From contig JASLES010000287.1 of assembly GCA_030151005.1 (NCBI GenBank), positions 1 through 15,853 on the forward strand: a DNA stretch of 15,853 nucleotides, read 5' to 3'. Both the position numbers and the translations under genes were made by a program. Below the pieces are notes generated by a model. The model was not told the DNA's origin. It did not search any database and saw only the letters and a list, made by a program, of their open reading frames with translations. Within the stretch, counting starts at the first letter, position 1; the number at the start of each line of letters is the position of its first letter. Of this stretch, positions 7,681 through 14,797 are shown in pieces. The stretch comes from Silvimonas sp. Its GTDB lineage: Bacteria > Pseudomonadota > Gammaproteobacteria > Burkholderiales > Chitinibacteraceae.

Positions 7681-8339
7681 GCCATCGTGGCAAAGCCGCC
7701 GCTGCCCAGCGCAGCGGTGCCCGGTGGCAAGGTCAAGGCACACTGAGCGCGCGCTGGGGCGATCCCGGCACGCGCCTGCACTGGCCGCGCACGCTTATCC
7801 ACAAAGGGCGGGCTGCGCTGCAGCCGGCGCACCTGCACTATCGGCCTACGGTAGCGCAGGCCGGCGTGCTGCATTGCTTTGTGCTCGATTGTTCGTCATC
7901 CATGTTGCGCGATGAAAGTCTGGCGCGGGCCAAAGGCTGGCTGGCCTCCATGTTTGATCAGGCAGCGCAGCAACGGGCGCAAGCGGCGCTGATCTGCTTT
8001 GGCGGCAATGCGGCCGATGTGCGCTTTGGGCCGGCGGTGCCGCGCTGGTGGAATGAACGCTGGCTGGCGCCTCTGGCCGGCGGCGGCGGCACGCCCTTTG
8101 CGCTGGGTATGCGCAAAGCGGCCGAGATGCTGGCAGAGTCCGCGCGTTTGTATCCAGCACAACAACGTCACTTGTGGGTGCTTACCGACGGCAGAACGTC
8201 TGAACAGCCAGCGTGCCCGCCCCATGCCCAGATCGTCCATGTTGTTGATTTTGAAACCGGCCCGCTACGGCTGGGTCGTTGCACGACGCTGGCGCAGGCC
8301 TGGGGCGCAACCTGCGTCACGCCCCAGCATGTGTCTTAA
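6670..8339 (+). CDS. ChlD-like AAA+ / VWA chelatase subunit: predicted -1 frameshift product (join 6670..7674, 7674..8339)
   Basis: If ribosomes slip back one base on the A run, position 7674 is read twice. The 335 residues up to that point then continue into the -1 frame for 221 more, giving 556 residues, the right size and domain order for a ChlD/BchD-type medium chelatase subunit. The added part begins SLSHRGKAAAAQRSGARW, like the basic linker of ChlD. It then carries a von Willebrand A domain with a full metal site: DCSSS (D407 onward), GGGGTP (T475) and TDG (506-508). The VWA frame is open from 7602 to 8339. Its first ordinary start codon, GTG at 7866, falls at the first VWA strand and would remove the linker, with only a weak AGG before it. 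Fusion by frameshift is therefore the simplest reading. A sequencing error in the A run, or a broken gene, are the alternatives. The TAA overlaps the stop of the convergent cobJ. Confidence 0.8.
7668..7728 (+). promoter_or_regulatory. Programmed -1 ribosomal frameshift signal (slippery A7 plus two-tier stem-loop)
   Basis: Seven A's at 7668-7674 are phased as A_AAA_AAA relative to the AAA+ frame and followed by G, a classic -1 slippery heptamer closely related to dnaX. The zero-frame TGA is at 7678-7680. After a six-base spacer (7675-7680) an RNA structure can form. The lower stem pairs 7681-7687 with 7722-7728 (7 bp, one G-U). The upper stem pairs 7697-7705 with 7711-7719 (9 bp, one G-U) and closes a five-base loop, CCAGC. 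Between the stems is an internal loop of nine bases on one side and two on the other. AGGGG at 7645-7649 could be an upstream Shine-Dalgarno-like stimulator, but its 18-base distance is longer than the usual 10-14. The pairing was found by eye; no folding energy was computed. Confidence 0.75.
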
Positions 8340-9997
8340 GGATAAAAACGTGGGGTATACACCCACTCTGGGCCGTTGGGTGGGGTAAAGCGCCGGGTCA
8401 TGGACGACCCAATCAGCACCAAGGTGCGCATATCGACCTGGGCCGTCTGTAATTCGCCCAGCGTCAGCGTGGTGAGCTTGCCACCCGGTCGGCCGATATC
8501 CCGGCCCAACACCACCACGGTGTCGGGCGTGCGGTGCAGCCGGACGATCTCTAGTGCTTTATCCAGCTGCCACGGCCGCGCGCGGGAAATCGGGTTGTAA
8601 AACGCCAGCACCAGGTCTGCTTCTGCCGCCAGCGCCAGACGTTTTTCAATGATGTCCCACGGTTTGAGATTGTCTGACAGCGAGAGCATGCAGAAATCAT
8701 GCCCCAGCGGCGCGCCAGCCACGGCGGCAGTGGCCAGCGCGGCAGAGATCCCCGGAATGATCTGTAACGCTACGCCACCCCAGCGCGGATCATCGGCGTT
8801 GTCCAGCGCTTCCAGCACGGCGGCGGCCATGGCAAACACGCCCGGATCGCCGGAGGACACCATCACCACGCGCCGCCCGGTTAAAGCCAGTTCAAAGGCA
8901 TGGCGGGCGCGCTGTAGTTCTTCACGGTTGTCGGTGCCGTGCACGGTCTGATCACCGCGAAACGGCCCGGCCATGTTCACGTAGGTGTCATAGCCAAGGA
9001 CGTCCGTGGCTTCATCCAGCGCCTTGCGGGCGGCGGGAGCCAGCAAGTCGGCGCGGCCTGGGCCCAGACCCAGCACGGTCAGGCTGCCGCGCGTATGGCC
9101 AAGCTGTTGCGGATCCACCGGCTGATCATTGACCAGCAGGACCACGCCATGTTCTTCAGGCAGCGGCTGGCCGGGCAAAAACTCACTTACGCTGGTTACA
9201 AGGCGCAACGGCACGCCCAGTTCTGCCGTGGCGGTGGCGTGCTCCTGACCGGCCTCCGTCTCCAGCATGACCACCGCAGCCAGGGCGGCTGGCGCCAGAC
9301 CCTGGTGCGCCAACGCGCCGCGGACGCGCTGGGCCAGGTTGGTTCCGGCGGCGGCCACGGCAATCACGGCATGTGGGTGGATGACCAGTTCTTGCGGATT
9401 ACCCTGCCAGGCATACGGGCTCAGGCGGATGACGTGTTCTGCCGTGATTGCATGCGGCAGGCGGGCCTCGCCAAGCCACGGCAGATCGCCCTCAACGCGT
9501 GTGGCTGAACCTGCCAGCAAGTCGGACACAAAGCGTTTGCCGTGATCCAGATCGGCCAGCGTGTAGCCCGCAGGCGGGTTCAACAAACAGGTGCCAAACC
9601 GCAGCTCGCCACTGGTGGTGATGGCGGGGGCGATACCCAAGGTGGCGGCCACTTGGCGGGCCAATACATTGGCCCCGGTCAGCCCACCCAAAAGTGGTAC
9701 CACGGCGCTGCCGTCTTCTGCCACCGCCAGCACCGGGGGTTCCGTACCTTTGTTGACCAGCAAGGGCGCGATAGAGCGGATGACGATGCCGGCCGCACAC
9801 AGCGCAATAATCGGCGTGTTCTGGGTGTAGAGCGTTTTCAGATGGCCACTGAGATCTGAGTACGCAATGTCGCCCTCAACCCGCCCGGCCAGCGCATGCA
9901 CTTGTGCGCCGGGTAGGGCTGCCTGGATGCGGCGGGCGGTCTCCAGCGCGCCGGCACCCAGGATGACAATCGCTGCCGCCGTATTCAACCCCGCCAT
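8336..9997 (-). CDS. cobJ: Fused CbiG-like protein / precorrin-3B C17-methyltransferase (CobJ)
   Basis: A 553-residue fusion. Residues 1 to about 130 are a CbiG N-terminal domain (IALCAAGIVIRSIAPLL, PLLGGLTGANVLARQVA, then ITTSGE). About 130-210 corresponds to the CbiG middle. About 210-290 looks like a degraded CbiG C-terminal/CobE domain. From about 305 on it is CobJ/CbiH: GLGPG at 310-314, SSGDPGVFAMA with GDPG at 383-386, IIPGISAALATAAVAGAPLGHDF, LVLAFYNPISRARPWQ and a closing GSSMTRRF. CobJ methylates C17 and contracts the ring of precorrin-3B using S-adenosylmethionine. In the anaerobic route CbiG opens the resulting lactone; its role beside CobG is unclear. The ATG at 9997 overlaps cobI by 13 bases and follows a GGGGGA motif. 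Its stop overlaps the chelatase gene's stop on the other strand. Confidence 0.95.
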   Translation of the reverse strand: MAGLNTAAAIVILGAGALETARRIQAALPGAQVHALAGRVEGDIAYSDLSGHLKTLYTQNTPIIALCAAGIVIRSIAPLLVNKGTEPPVLAVAEDGSAVVPLLGGLTGANVLARQVAATLGIAPAITTSGELRFGTCLLNPPAGYTLADLDHGKRFVSDLLAGSATRVEGDLPWLGEARLPHAITAEHVIRLSPYAWQGNPQELVIHPHAVIAVAAAGTNLAQRVRGALAHQGLAPAALAAVVMLETEAGQEHATATAELGVPLRLVTSVSEFLPGQPLPEEHGVVLLVNDQPVDPQQLGHTRGSLTVLGLGPGRADLLAPAARKALDEATDVLGYDTYVNMAGPFRGDQTVHGTDNREELQRARHAFELALTGRRVVMVSSGDPGVFAMAAAVLEALDNADDPRWGGVALQIIPGISAALATAAVAGAPLGHDFCMLSLSDNLKPWDIIEKRLALAAEADLVLAFYNPISRARPWQLDKALEIVRLHRTPDTVVVLGRDIGRPGGKLTTLTLGELQTAQVDMRTLVLIGSSMTRRFTPPNGPEWVYTPRFYP

Positions 9998-10719
9998 TTT
10001 TCCCCCGGCACCACCAGCAAGGAGAAATACGGCGACGCCATAGGGTCGACGTCTGCCAGCGGCACTATGCGCTGGTTGGCCATGGTGGCGCGTTCGACAT
10101 ACAAAGCGCGGTCAGCAAGACCCAGATTTGTCAGTACACGGCGCACTTTCTCGAAATTGCGCCCCAGTTTCATGATGACAGCGGCTTGGGCATCGGCCAG
10201 CCGGCGGGTTAGTTCGTCTTCCGGCAAGACGCCAGACAACACAGACAGACTCTGGTTGCGATAGACCAGCGGCACACCCAGCACGGCCGCACCGCCCAGC
10301 ATGGAACACACGCCAGGTACCACTTCGGCCTCATAGTGCGGGGCCAGCCGGTCGTGTAGATACATGTACGAGCCATAAAAGAACGGATCGCCTTCGCAGA
10401 TCACTGCGACGTCCCGGCCGGCGTCCAGATGCACGGCGAGCGCTTGCGCCACATCGTCATAAAAGCCGGCAATCAGGGTTTCGTAATCCTGCGGCGCGGC
10501 GAGGGTTTCGGTGGTTACCGGGTAAACCAGCGGCAAGCGTTCCTGCGCATCGGTCAGGTGGTGTTCGATGATCCCGAATGCATTGCCACGTTTACCTTTG
10601 GCGACAAAATATGCCACCACCGGCGCGCTCTGCAGCAGGCGCAACGCCTTGAGGGTGATGAGTTCCGGATCACCCGGCCCTACGCCCAGACCCAGCAAAC
10701 GTCCGCGTTGTGAGCTCAT
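9985..10719 (-). CDS. cobI: Precorrin-2 C20-methyltransferase
   Basis: A 244-residue tetrapyrrole methylase, the usual CobI/CbiL length, which adds the C20 methyl from S-adenosylmethionine to precorrin-2 to give precorrin-3A. The N-terminal SAM loop is GLGVGPGDPELITLKAL (10-26). The second motif, ICEGDPFFYGSYMYLHDRL (107-125), is diagnostic for the C20 enzyme, followed by VVPGVCSMLGGAA and MKLGRNFEKVRRVL. The ATG at 10719 overlaps the cobH stop as ATGA and has a strong GGAGG a few bases upstream. As the first methylation committed to the corrin branch it belongs with cobG, cobH and cobJ in one leftward transcript. I see nothing abnormal. Confidence 0.96.
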   Translation of the reverse strand: MSSQRGRLLGLGVGPGDPELITLKALRLLQSAPVVAYFVAKGKRGNAFGIIEHHLTDAQERLPLVYPVTTETLAAPQDYETLIAGFYDDVAQALAVHLDAGRDVAVICEGDPFFYGSYMYLHDRLAPHYEAEVVPGVCSMLGGAAVLGVPLVYRNQSLSVLSGVLPEDELTRRLADAQAAVIMKLGRNFEKVRRVLTNLGLADRALYVERATMANQRIVPLADVDPMASPYFSLLVVPGEKWRG

Positions 10720-11342
10720 TCTGCCTCCGTCGCCAGCGCGTTGACTGCAGCGGCGGCCATGGCCGACCCACCGCGCCGCCCGTGGACCACCACATACGGT
10801 ACGCCCCGGCTATCGGCTGCCAGCGCGGCTTTGGATTCTGCCGCGCCAATGAAGCCGACCGGAAAACCCAGGATCAGCGCCGGTTTGGGGGCACCAGCAT
10901 CCAGCATATCCAGCAGGTAGAAGAGGGCGGTGGGCGCATTGCCAATCACCACGACACTGCCCGCCAGATGGGGCCGCCACAGTTCCAGCGCGGCCGCAGA
11001 GCGCGTATTGCCCAGTTCACGTGCCAGATCAGGCACCTGGTTATCCCCCAGGGTACAGATCACCGGGTTGCTGGCGGGCAGGCGGGCGCGGGTGATGCCT
11101 TCGGCCACCATGCGTGCATCGCACAGGATGGGCGCACCGTTTTGCAAGGCGCTACGGCCAGCCTCACCTGCGCCTTGCGAGAACGCCAGATCTTGCACGA
11201 TATCGACCATGCCGCAGGCGTGAATCACGCGTACAGCCAGTTTTTCAAGATCAGGCGCAATGGCCGATAAATCCGCCTCAGCGCGGATGGTGGCAAAAGA
11301 GCGGCGGTAGATTTCCTGGCCGTCTTTGATGTATTCAAGCAT
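10716..11342 (-). CDS. cobH: Precorrin-8X methylmutase
   Basis: A 208-residue CobH/CbiC protein, the family length, which moves the methyl group from C11 to C12 to convert precorrin-8X to hydrogenobyrinic acid. The start YIKDGQEIYRRSFATIR is typical. The catalytic histidine lies in VIHACGMVD (H41). Further landmarks are GAPILCDARMVAEGI, VVIGNAPTALFYLLDML, ALILGFPVGFIGAAESK and VVHGRRGGSAMAAAAVNAL near the end. The ATG at 11342 comes four bases after the cobG stop and overlaps cobI by four bases (ATGA) at its other end, so translation of the run is probably coupled. Confidence 0.97.
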   Translation of the reverse strand: MLEYIKDGQEIYRRSFATIRAEADLSAIAPDLEKLAVRVIHACGMVDIVQDLAFSQGAGEAGRSALQNGAPILCDARMVAEGITRARLPASNPVICTLGDNQVPDLARELGNTRSAAALELWRPHLAGSVVVIGNAPTALFYLLDMLDAGAPKPALILGFPVGFIGAAESKAALAADSRGVPYVVVHGRRGGSAMAAAAVNALATEAE

Positions 11343-11346
11343 GCGG

Positions 11347-12693
11347 TTAATCCGGGCTGGCAGGCTGGCGGTTCAGCATCTGCGCCGCCTGCTCTATGTT
11401 GAGTTGTTGGGCAAACCGGGTGCCAAAACGGCCCTCGGCACTGCGTTGATAAAGGTCGTAATAGCCAGGCGCGACGGCCAACAAGGTCCAGGGCGCGGTG
11501 TGCGCCGCCGCGCAAGAGCGCGAACAACCAGACAAATGAACGGCGCGGGGTACGGTGAGCAATTGGGCCAGCGTGATGGCATCTGTTTTGGTATCGGCGT
11601 GTGATTTTACGCAGCTAGCACTACCAGCACAGGCAATCAGGCGGGTCAGCGGGGATTGCCAGTCGGTTAACCAGCCCAACTGGCGCAATCCGGCTGCCAT
11701 GAACTGGGCGCTGGCTTGCGGCAGATCAGGCAATAGCACACCTTGCCAGGGGGTGAAATGCATGACGCCCTGACAAAGATTGGCCGCTGTGCGTAACTGC
11801 GCGGCGGTCATGCGCCCCAGCGGCAAGCGCGCGCCGACATAATACAGGCCAGAGGCCCTGGCTTGGGCATGCACCCCCACTTGCAACGCGCCACTAGCAG
11901 GCTGGCGCTGCCATGCGCTCAAGTCCGGGAGATTTTCCAGCGCGTGCCCCAGTTGCGTTTGCACTTGCTGCAGCATATCGGCGGTGCTGTGCGTGCTCAG
12001 CAACTGGCGCATGCGCTGCTGCTCTGGCCCGGCCAGCCGCAAAAACACCGCCAGCAAAGCGCTGATGGTGGCAATCACCTGATCCGGCCTGACACTGGCC
12101 AGCGCCGTCTCTGGGCCAGGGCAGCCCGCCAGCCCCAAGACAAAGCGCGGGCCGAGCGCGTCTGCCGGCAGCGCAGACAGCCAGATATCGTGCGGGTGAT
12201 CCGTGGCAGCCAGCGCCTCACCACCGTCCAGCAAAATGCAGAACTTGGGCGAGAGCGCCGCAAACGTCGGCACGCTTTGCAAATGGGTCAGCAGGTCAGC
12301 GGTGAGTGGCCGGGTGTCAATCAGCGTGGCTTCATCCCGCCCGGCCAGCGGGCTTTGCATGACATTGCGTACGTTGTCGCGCGCATCAACCGAGCCCGCG
12401 CCGGCTTGCGGGCCCAGACCTGCGGCCAGCAGCGCGTCGATCAGGGCGGCTTCCTGGCCGGTTTTGACGCCGCGCAGTTGCAGATTGGCGCGGTTGGTGG
12501 CCTCAATGACGCCGCTGGCATGACGGCTGGCTGCAGCGGCCAGCGCGTGGGCCTGATCCGCCTGCAACACCCCGCCGGGCAACCTGATGCGACACAGGCC
12601 GGCGTCCAGCGCCGGGACAATATGCAGCAGCCCGGGGCAAGCAGATTGGCGTGCGTCAGGTGCCGCAGGGAAGGGTGAATCGGGCAGGATCAA
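11347..12693 (-). CDS. cobG: Precorrin-3B synthase CobG (Fe-S oxygen-dependent monooxygenase)
   Basis: A 448-residue protein of the sulfite/nitrite reductase-like fold. CobG hydroxylates precorrin-3A at C20 with O2 and forms the gamma-lactone, so it marks the aerobic pathway. Four [4Fe-4S] cysteines are visible in the expected C-x5-C ... C-x3-C arrangement: CAGSASC (C355, C361) and GCSRSC (C390, C394). The N-terminus has CPGLLHIVPALDAGLCRIRLPGG and EATNRANLQLRG, as in other CobG proteins. The start is weak: the codon at 12693 is TTG with no clear Shine-Dalgarno. The conserved CPG motif lies at residue 19, and no ATG or GTG is better placed; the next in-frame GTG would cut into the conserved block. 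It heads the leftward run cobG-cobH-cobI-cobJ. Confidence 0.93.
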   Translation of the reverse strand: MILPDSPFPAAPDARQSACPGLLHIVPALDAGLCRIRLPGGVLQADQAHALAAAASRHASGVIEATNRANLQLRGVKTGQEAALIDALLAAGLGPQAGAGSVDARDNVRNVMQSPLAGRDEATLIDTRPLTADLLTHLQSVPTFAALSPKFCILLDGGEALAATDHPHDIWLSALPADALGPRFVLGLAGCPGPETALASVRPDQVIATISALLAVFLRLAGPEQQRMRQLLSTHSTADMLQQVQTQLGHALENLPDLSAWQRQPASGALQVGVHAQARASGLYYVGARLPLGRMTAAQLRTAANLCQGVMHFTPWQGVLLPDLPQASAQFMAAGLRQLGWLTDWQSPLTRLIACAGSASCVKSHADTKTDAITLAQLLTVPRAVHLSGCSRSCAAAHTAPWTLLAVAPGYYDLYQRSAEGRFGTRFAQQLNIEQAAQMLNRQPASPD

Positions 12694-12852
12694 GATGGCA
12701 CCGGGTTGGAGTGTCGTTGCGCCGGGCCGTACCAGGGTATGCGATATACTACGGCCTCATTTGCAATGCCTGTCAGGGCTGCGCTTGATATTCGATATGG
12801 TATGCAATTTTCATAGCCCCGTCATGCCGCCGAGGCAAAACAAGGAAAACAC
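12694..12852. promoter_or_regulatory. Divergent control region between cobG and cobL
   Basis: This 159-base gap drives genes in both directions. On the plus strand TATACT (12745-12750) is five of six to a -10 box but has no good -35; a second candidate is TTGATA (12785-12790) with TTTCAT 18 bases on. GGGCT (12776-12780) can pair with AGCCC (12815-12819) in the cobL leader. AAGGA about seven bases before the ATG at 12853 is a good cobL ribosome site. On the minus strand TTGCCT followed after 17 bases by TATGAA is a weak pair. I see no cobalamin riboswitch. All assignments rest on consensus matching by eye. Confidence 0.4.
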
Positions 12853-14067
12853 ATGACCGCGTGGTTGACCGTGGTGGGGATAGGCGATGATGGTTATCAG
12901 GGCCTCTCAAAGCAGGCCCGTCATGCCCTGCTGGCCGCCCGCGTCATGGTGGGGGCGGAGCGCCAGTTAGCGTTGTTACCCACGTGCCTGAAAGCAGAAC
13001 GTATCCTCTGGCCCCGGCCGTTTGACCTTGCGCCGGTATTGAGCCGCCGCGGCACGCCGGTTTGCGTACTGGCCAGTGGCGACCCCATGTTCTACGGCGT
13101 GGGCGCCAGTCTGGCACAGCAGGTTGATCCGGCAGAAATGACCGTCATCCCTGCGCCGTCTTCAGTCTCGCTGGCGGCCGCGCGGTTGGGCTGGCCTTTG
13201 CCGCAATGTCAGGTGCTGTCTTTGCTGACCCAACCCCTGGCGACGTTGAACACGCATTTGCATGCGGGCGGACGCTTGTTGTTGCTGGTGGCGGATGGCA
13301 CGGCCCCCGCCGCCATTGCGCGCCATCTGACCGAACAAGGGTTTGGCCCCACCCGGGTGACGGTGCTTGAGCACCTGGGGGCGAGTACCGAGCAACACCT
13401 CACCAGCACTGCGGCAGCCTGGTCGGTGCCTGAAACAGCCAGCCTTAACCTCGTGGCACTCCACCTGGTTGCCGATAGCAACACCCGCAGCTTGCCGCTC
13501 ACCCCCGGCTTGCCGGATGAGGCCTACCGGCACGATGGCCAGATCACCAAGCGCGATGCGCGTGCCATCACGCTGGCCCGGCTCGCGCCCCGGCCGGGCG
13601 AATTGTTATGGGATATCGGCGCGGGGTCTGGTTCAATTGGCATTGAGTGGATGCGCAGCCACCCGGACTGCCGCGCCATTGCGGTAGAGGCCAACGTGGG
13701 TCGCCAGCAGTTCATCACGCATAACCGGGATCAACTGGGCGTGCCAAGGCTACAACTGGTGACTGGTGATGCACCGGCAGCGCTGGCGGCGTTGCCCTCG
13801 CCAGACGCCATTTTCATTGGCGGCGGCGTCACCGCCCCGGGCATGCTGGATGCCTGCTGGGGCGCGCTCAAACCCGGTGGGCGCTTGATTGCCAACGCGG
13901 TGACTTTGCAGGCAGAACAGGTCTTGATGGTATGGCATGCGGAGCACGGCGGCTCCCTCACGCGCATTGCGCTGGCTCAGGCGCAGCCGCTGGGCAGTTT
14001 TGATACCTGGCGTCCCGCATTGCCGTTAATGCTCTATGAAGTTCACAAGCGCGCGGCCGATGTCTGA
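12853..14067 (+). CDS. cobL: Precorrin-6B C5,15-methyltransferase (decarboxylating), CbiE-CbiT fusion
   Basis: A 404-residue bifunctional CobL. It methylates C5 and C15 of precorrin-6B and removes the C12 acetate carboxyl to give precorrin-8X. Residues 1 to about 200 are the CbiE methylase (VVGIGDDG at the start, LASGDPMFYGVGASL with SGDP at 75-78, PAPSSVSLAAARLGW). Residues about 210-400 are the CbiT half, beginning GLPDEAYRHDGQITKRDAR. It has the class-I SAM loop DIGAGSGSIGIEW (254 onward), AVEANVGRQQFI, and FIGGGVTAPGMLD. The ATG at 12853 is supported by AAGGA about seven bases upstream. It overlaps the next gene by eight bases. In pseudomonads, as I recall, cbiD sits between cobL and cobK; here nothing lies between them. 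Confidence 0.96.
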   Translation: MTAWLTVVGIGDDGYQGLSKQARHALLAARVMVGAERQLALLPTCLKAERILWPRPFDLAPVLSRRGTPVCVLASGDPMFYGVGASLAQQVDPAEMTVIPAPSSVSLAAARLGWPLPQCQVLSLLTQPLATLNTHLHAGGRLLLLVADGTAPAAIARHLTEQGFGPTRVTVLEHLGASTEQHLTSTAAAWSVPETASLNLVALHLVADSNTRSLPLTPGLPDEAYRHDGQITKRDARAITLARLAPRPGELLWDIGAGSGSIGIEWMRSHPDCRAIAVEANVGRQQFITHNRDQLGVPRLQLVTGDAPAALAALPSPDAIFIGGGVTAPGMLDACWGALKPGGRLIANAVTLQAEQVLMVWHAEHGGSLTRIALAQAQPLGSFDTWRPALPLMLYEVHKRAADV

Positions 14068-14797
14068 CGCTGTGCGCATTTTACTGCTGGGCGGAACGGG
14101 GGATGCGTTGCACATTGCCCGCCACCTGGGCCCGCGTCATGTTTACAGCCTGGCGGGCCTTGGGCGGGTGCCGCAGGATCTGACCTGCCTGGTGCGCGTG
14201 GGTGGCTTTGGCGGTGCTGAAGGCTTGGCGCACTATCTGGTCGAAGCGGGCATCGGGCTGCTGCTGGACGCCACCCACCCTTACGCCGCGCAGATCAGTG
14301 GCAACGCAGCGCGGGCCTGCACGCAAACCGGCGTGGGCTACTGGGCATTGCGTCGCGCTCCCTGGCAAGCGGGGGTGGGTGATGACTGGCGTGACGTGAC
14401 TAACTGGGCCGATTTGATGGCGCAACTGGCCCCGTTCAAGCGACCTCTGTTTACCTCTGGTCGAGAACCGTTGGCGCATCTGGATGACATCCCTCCGCAT
14501 CAGCACTGGCTGGTGCGTTGTCTTGATCCGCACCCCGGCAATGCGCGTGCGCAGATATTGGGTGTGCGCGGGCCCTTTACGGTAGACGGCGAACGCGCGC
14601 TGCTGCAGGCGCATCAGATTGACGTCATCATCAGCAAAAACAGCGGCGGCGCGGCAACGGAAGCCAAGCTGGAAGTCGCCCGCCAACTGGCGCTGCCCGT
14701 GTTGATGTTCAGCCGCCCGGCGCTACCGACAGCGCAGCGGGAGTTCACCGACATTGAGGCGCTCCTCCATACATTGAAAAGCGAAAACCTGGCATGA
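14060..14797 (+). CDS. cobK: Precorrin-6A reductase
   Basis: A 245-residue CobK/CbiJ protein that reduces precorrin-6A to precorrin-6B with NADPH. The start MSDAVRILLLGGTGDALHIA carries the nucleotide-binding GGTGDA. VRVGGFGG, LLLDATHPYAAQISGNAA, LFTSGREPL, VRGPFTVDGERAL and ISKNSGGAATEAKLEVA follow in family order. The ATG at 14060 lies inside the cobL end (eight-base overlap). An earlier in-frame ATG at 14036 would add eight unconserved residues deeper inside cobL and is less likely. Neither has a strong Shine-Dalgarno, so translation is probably coupled to cobL. It ends in an ATGA overlap with cobM. Whether the product acts on cobalt-free or cobalt-containing substrate follows from the aerobic neighbours, not from its own sequence. 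Confidence 0.94.
   Translation: MSDAVRILLLGGTGDALHIARHLGPRHVYSLAGLGRVPQDLTCLVRVGGFGGAEGLAHYLVEAGIGLLLDATHPYAAQISGNAARACTQTGVGYWALRRAPWQAGVGDDWRDVTNWADLMAQLAPFKRPLFTSGREPLAHLDDIPPHQHWLVRCLDPHPGNARAQILGVRGPFTVDGERALLQAHQIDVIISKNSGGAATEAKLEVARQLALPVLMFSRPALPTAQREFTDIEALLHTLKSENLA

Noticed and set aside
7114..7743. A 209-residue minus-strand frame across the frameshift site
   Set aside because: It is antisense to the AAA+ domain and ends within the linker region, with no motif; treated as a GC-bias shadow.
7599..8339. Reading the AAA+ and VWA parts as a simple disrupted pseudogene
   Set aside because: Both halves keep all catalytic or metal-site residues, the break sits exactly at a slippery heptamer, and a stem-loop follows at the right distance. 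Decay would not be expected to produce that combination. A sequence error in the A run remains possible and is listed as a refuting test.
12757..12852. A possible cobalamin riboswitch in the cobL leader
   Set aside because: The leader is under 100 bases from the best -10 candidate and I find no B12-box-like conserved segment; the GGGCT/AGCCC pairing alone is not enough.
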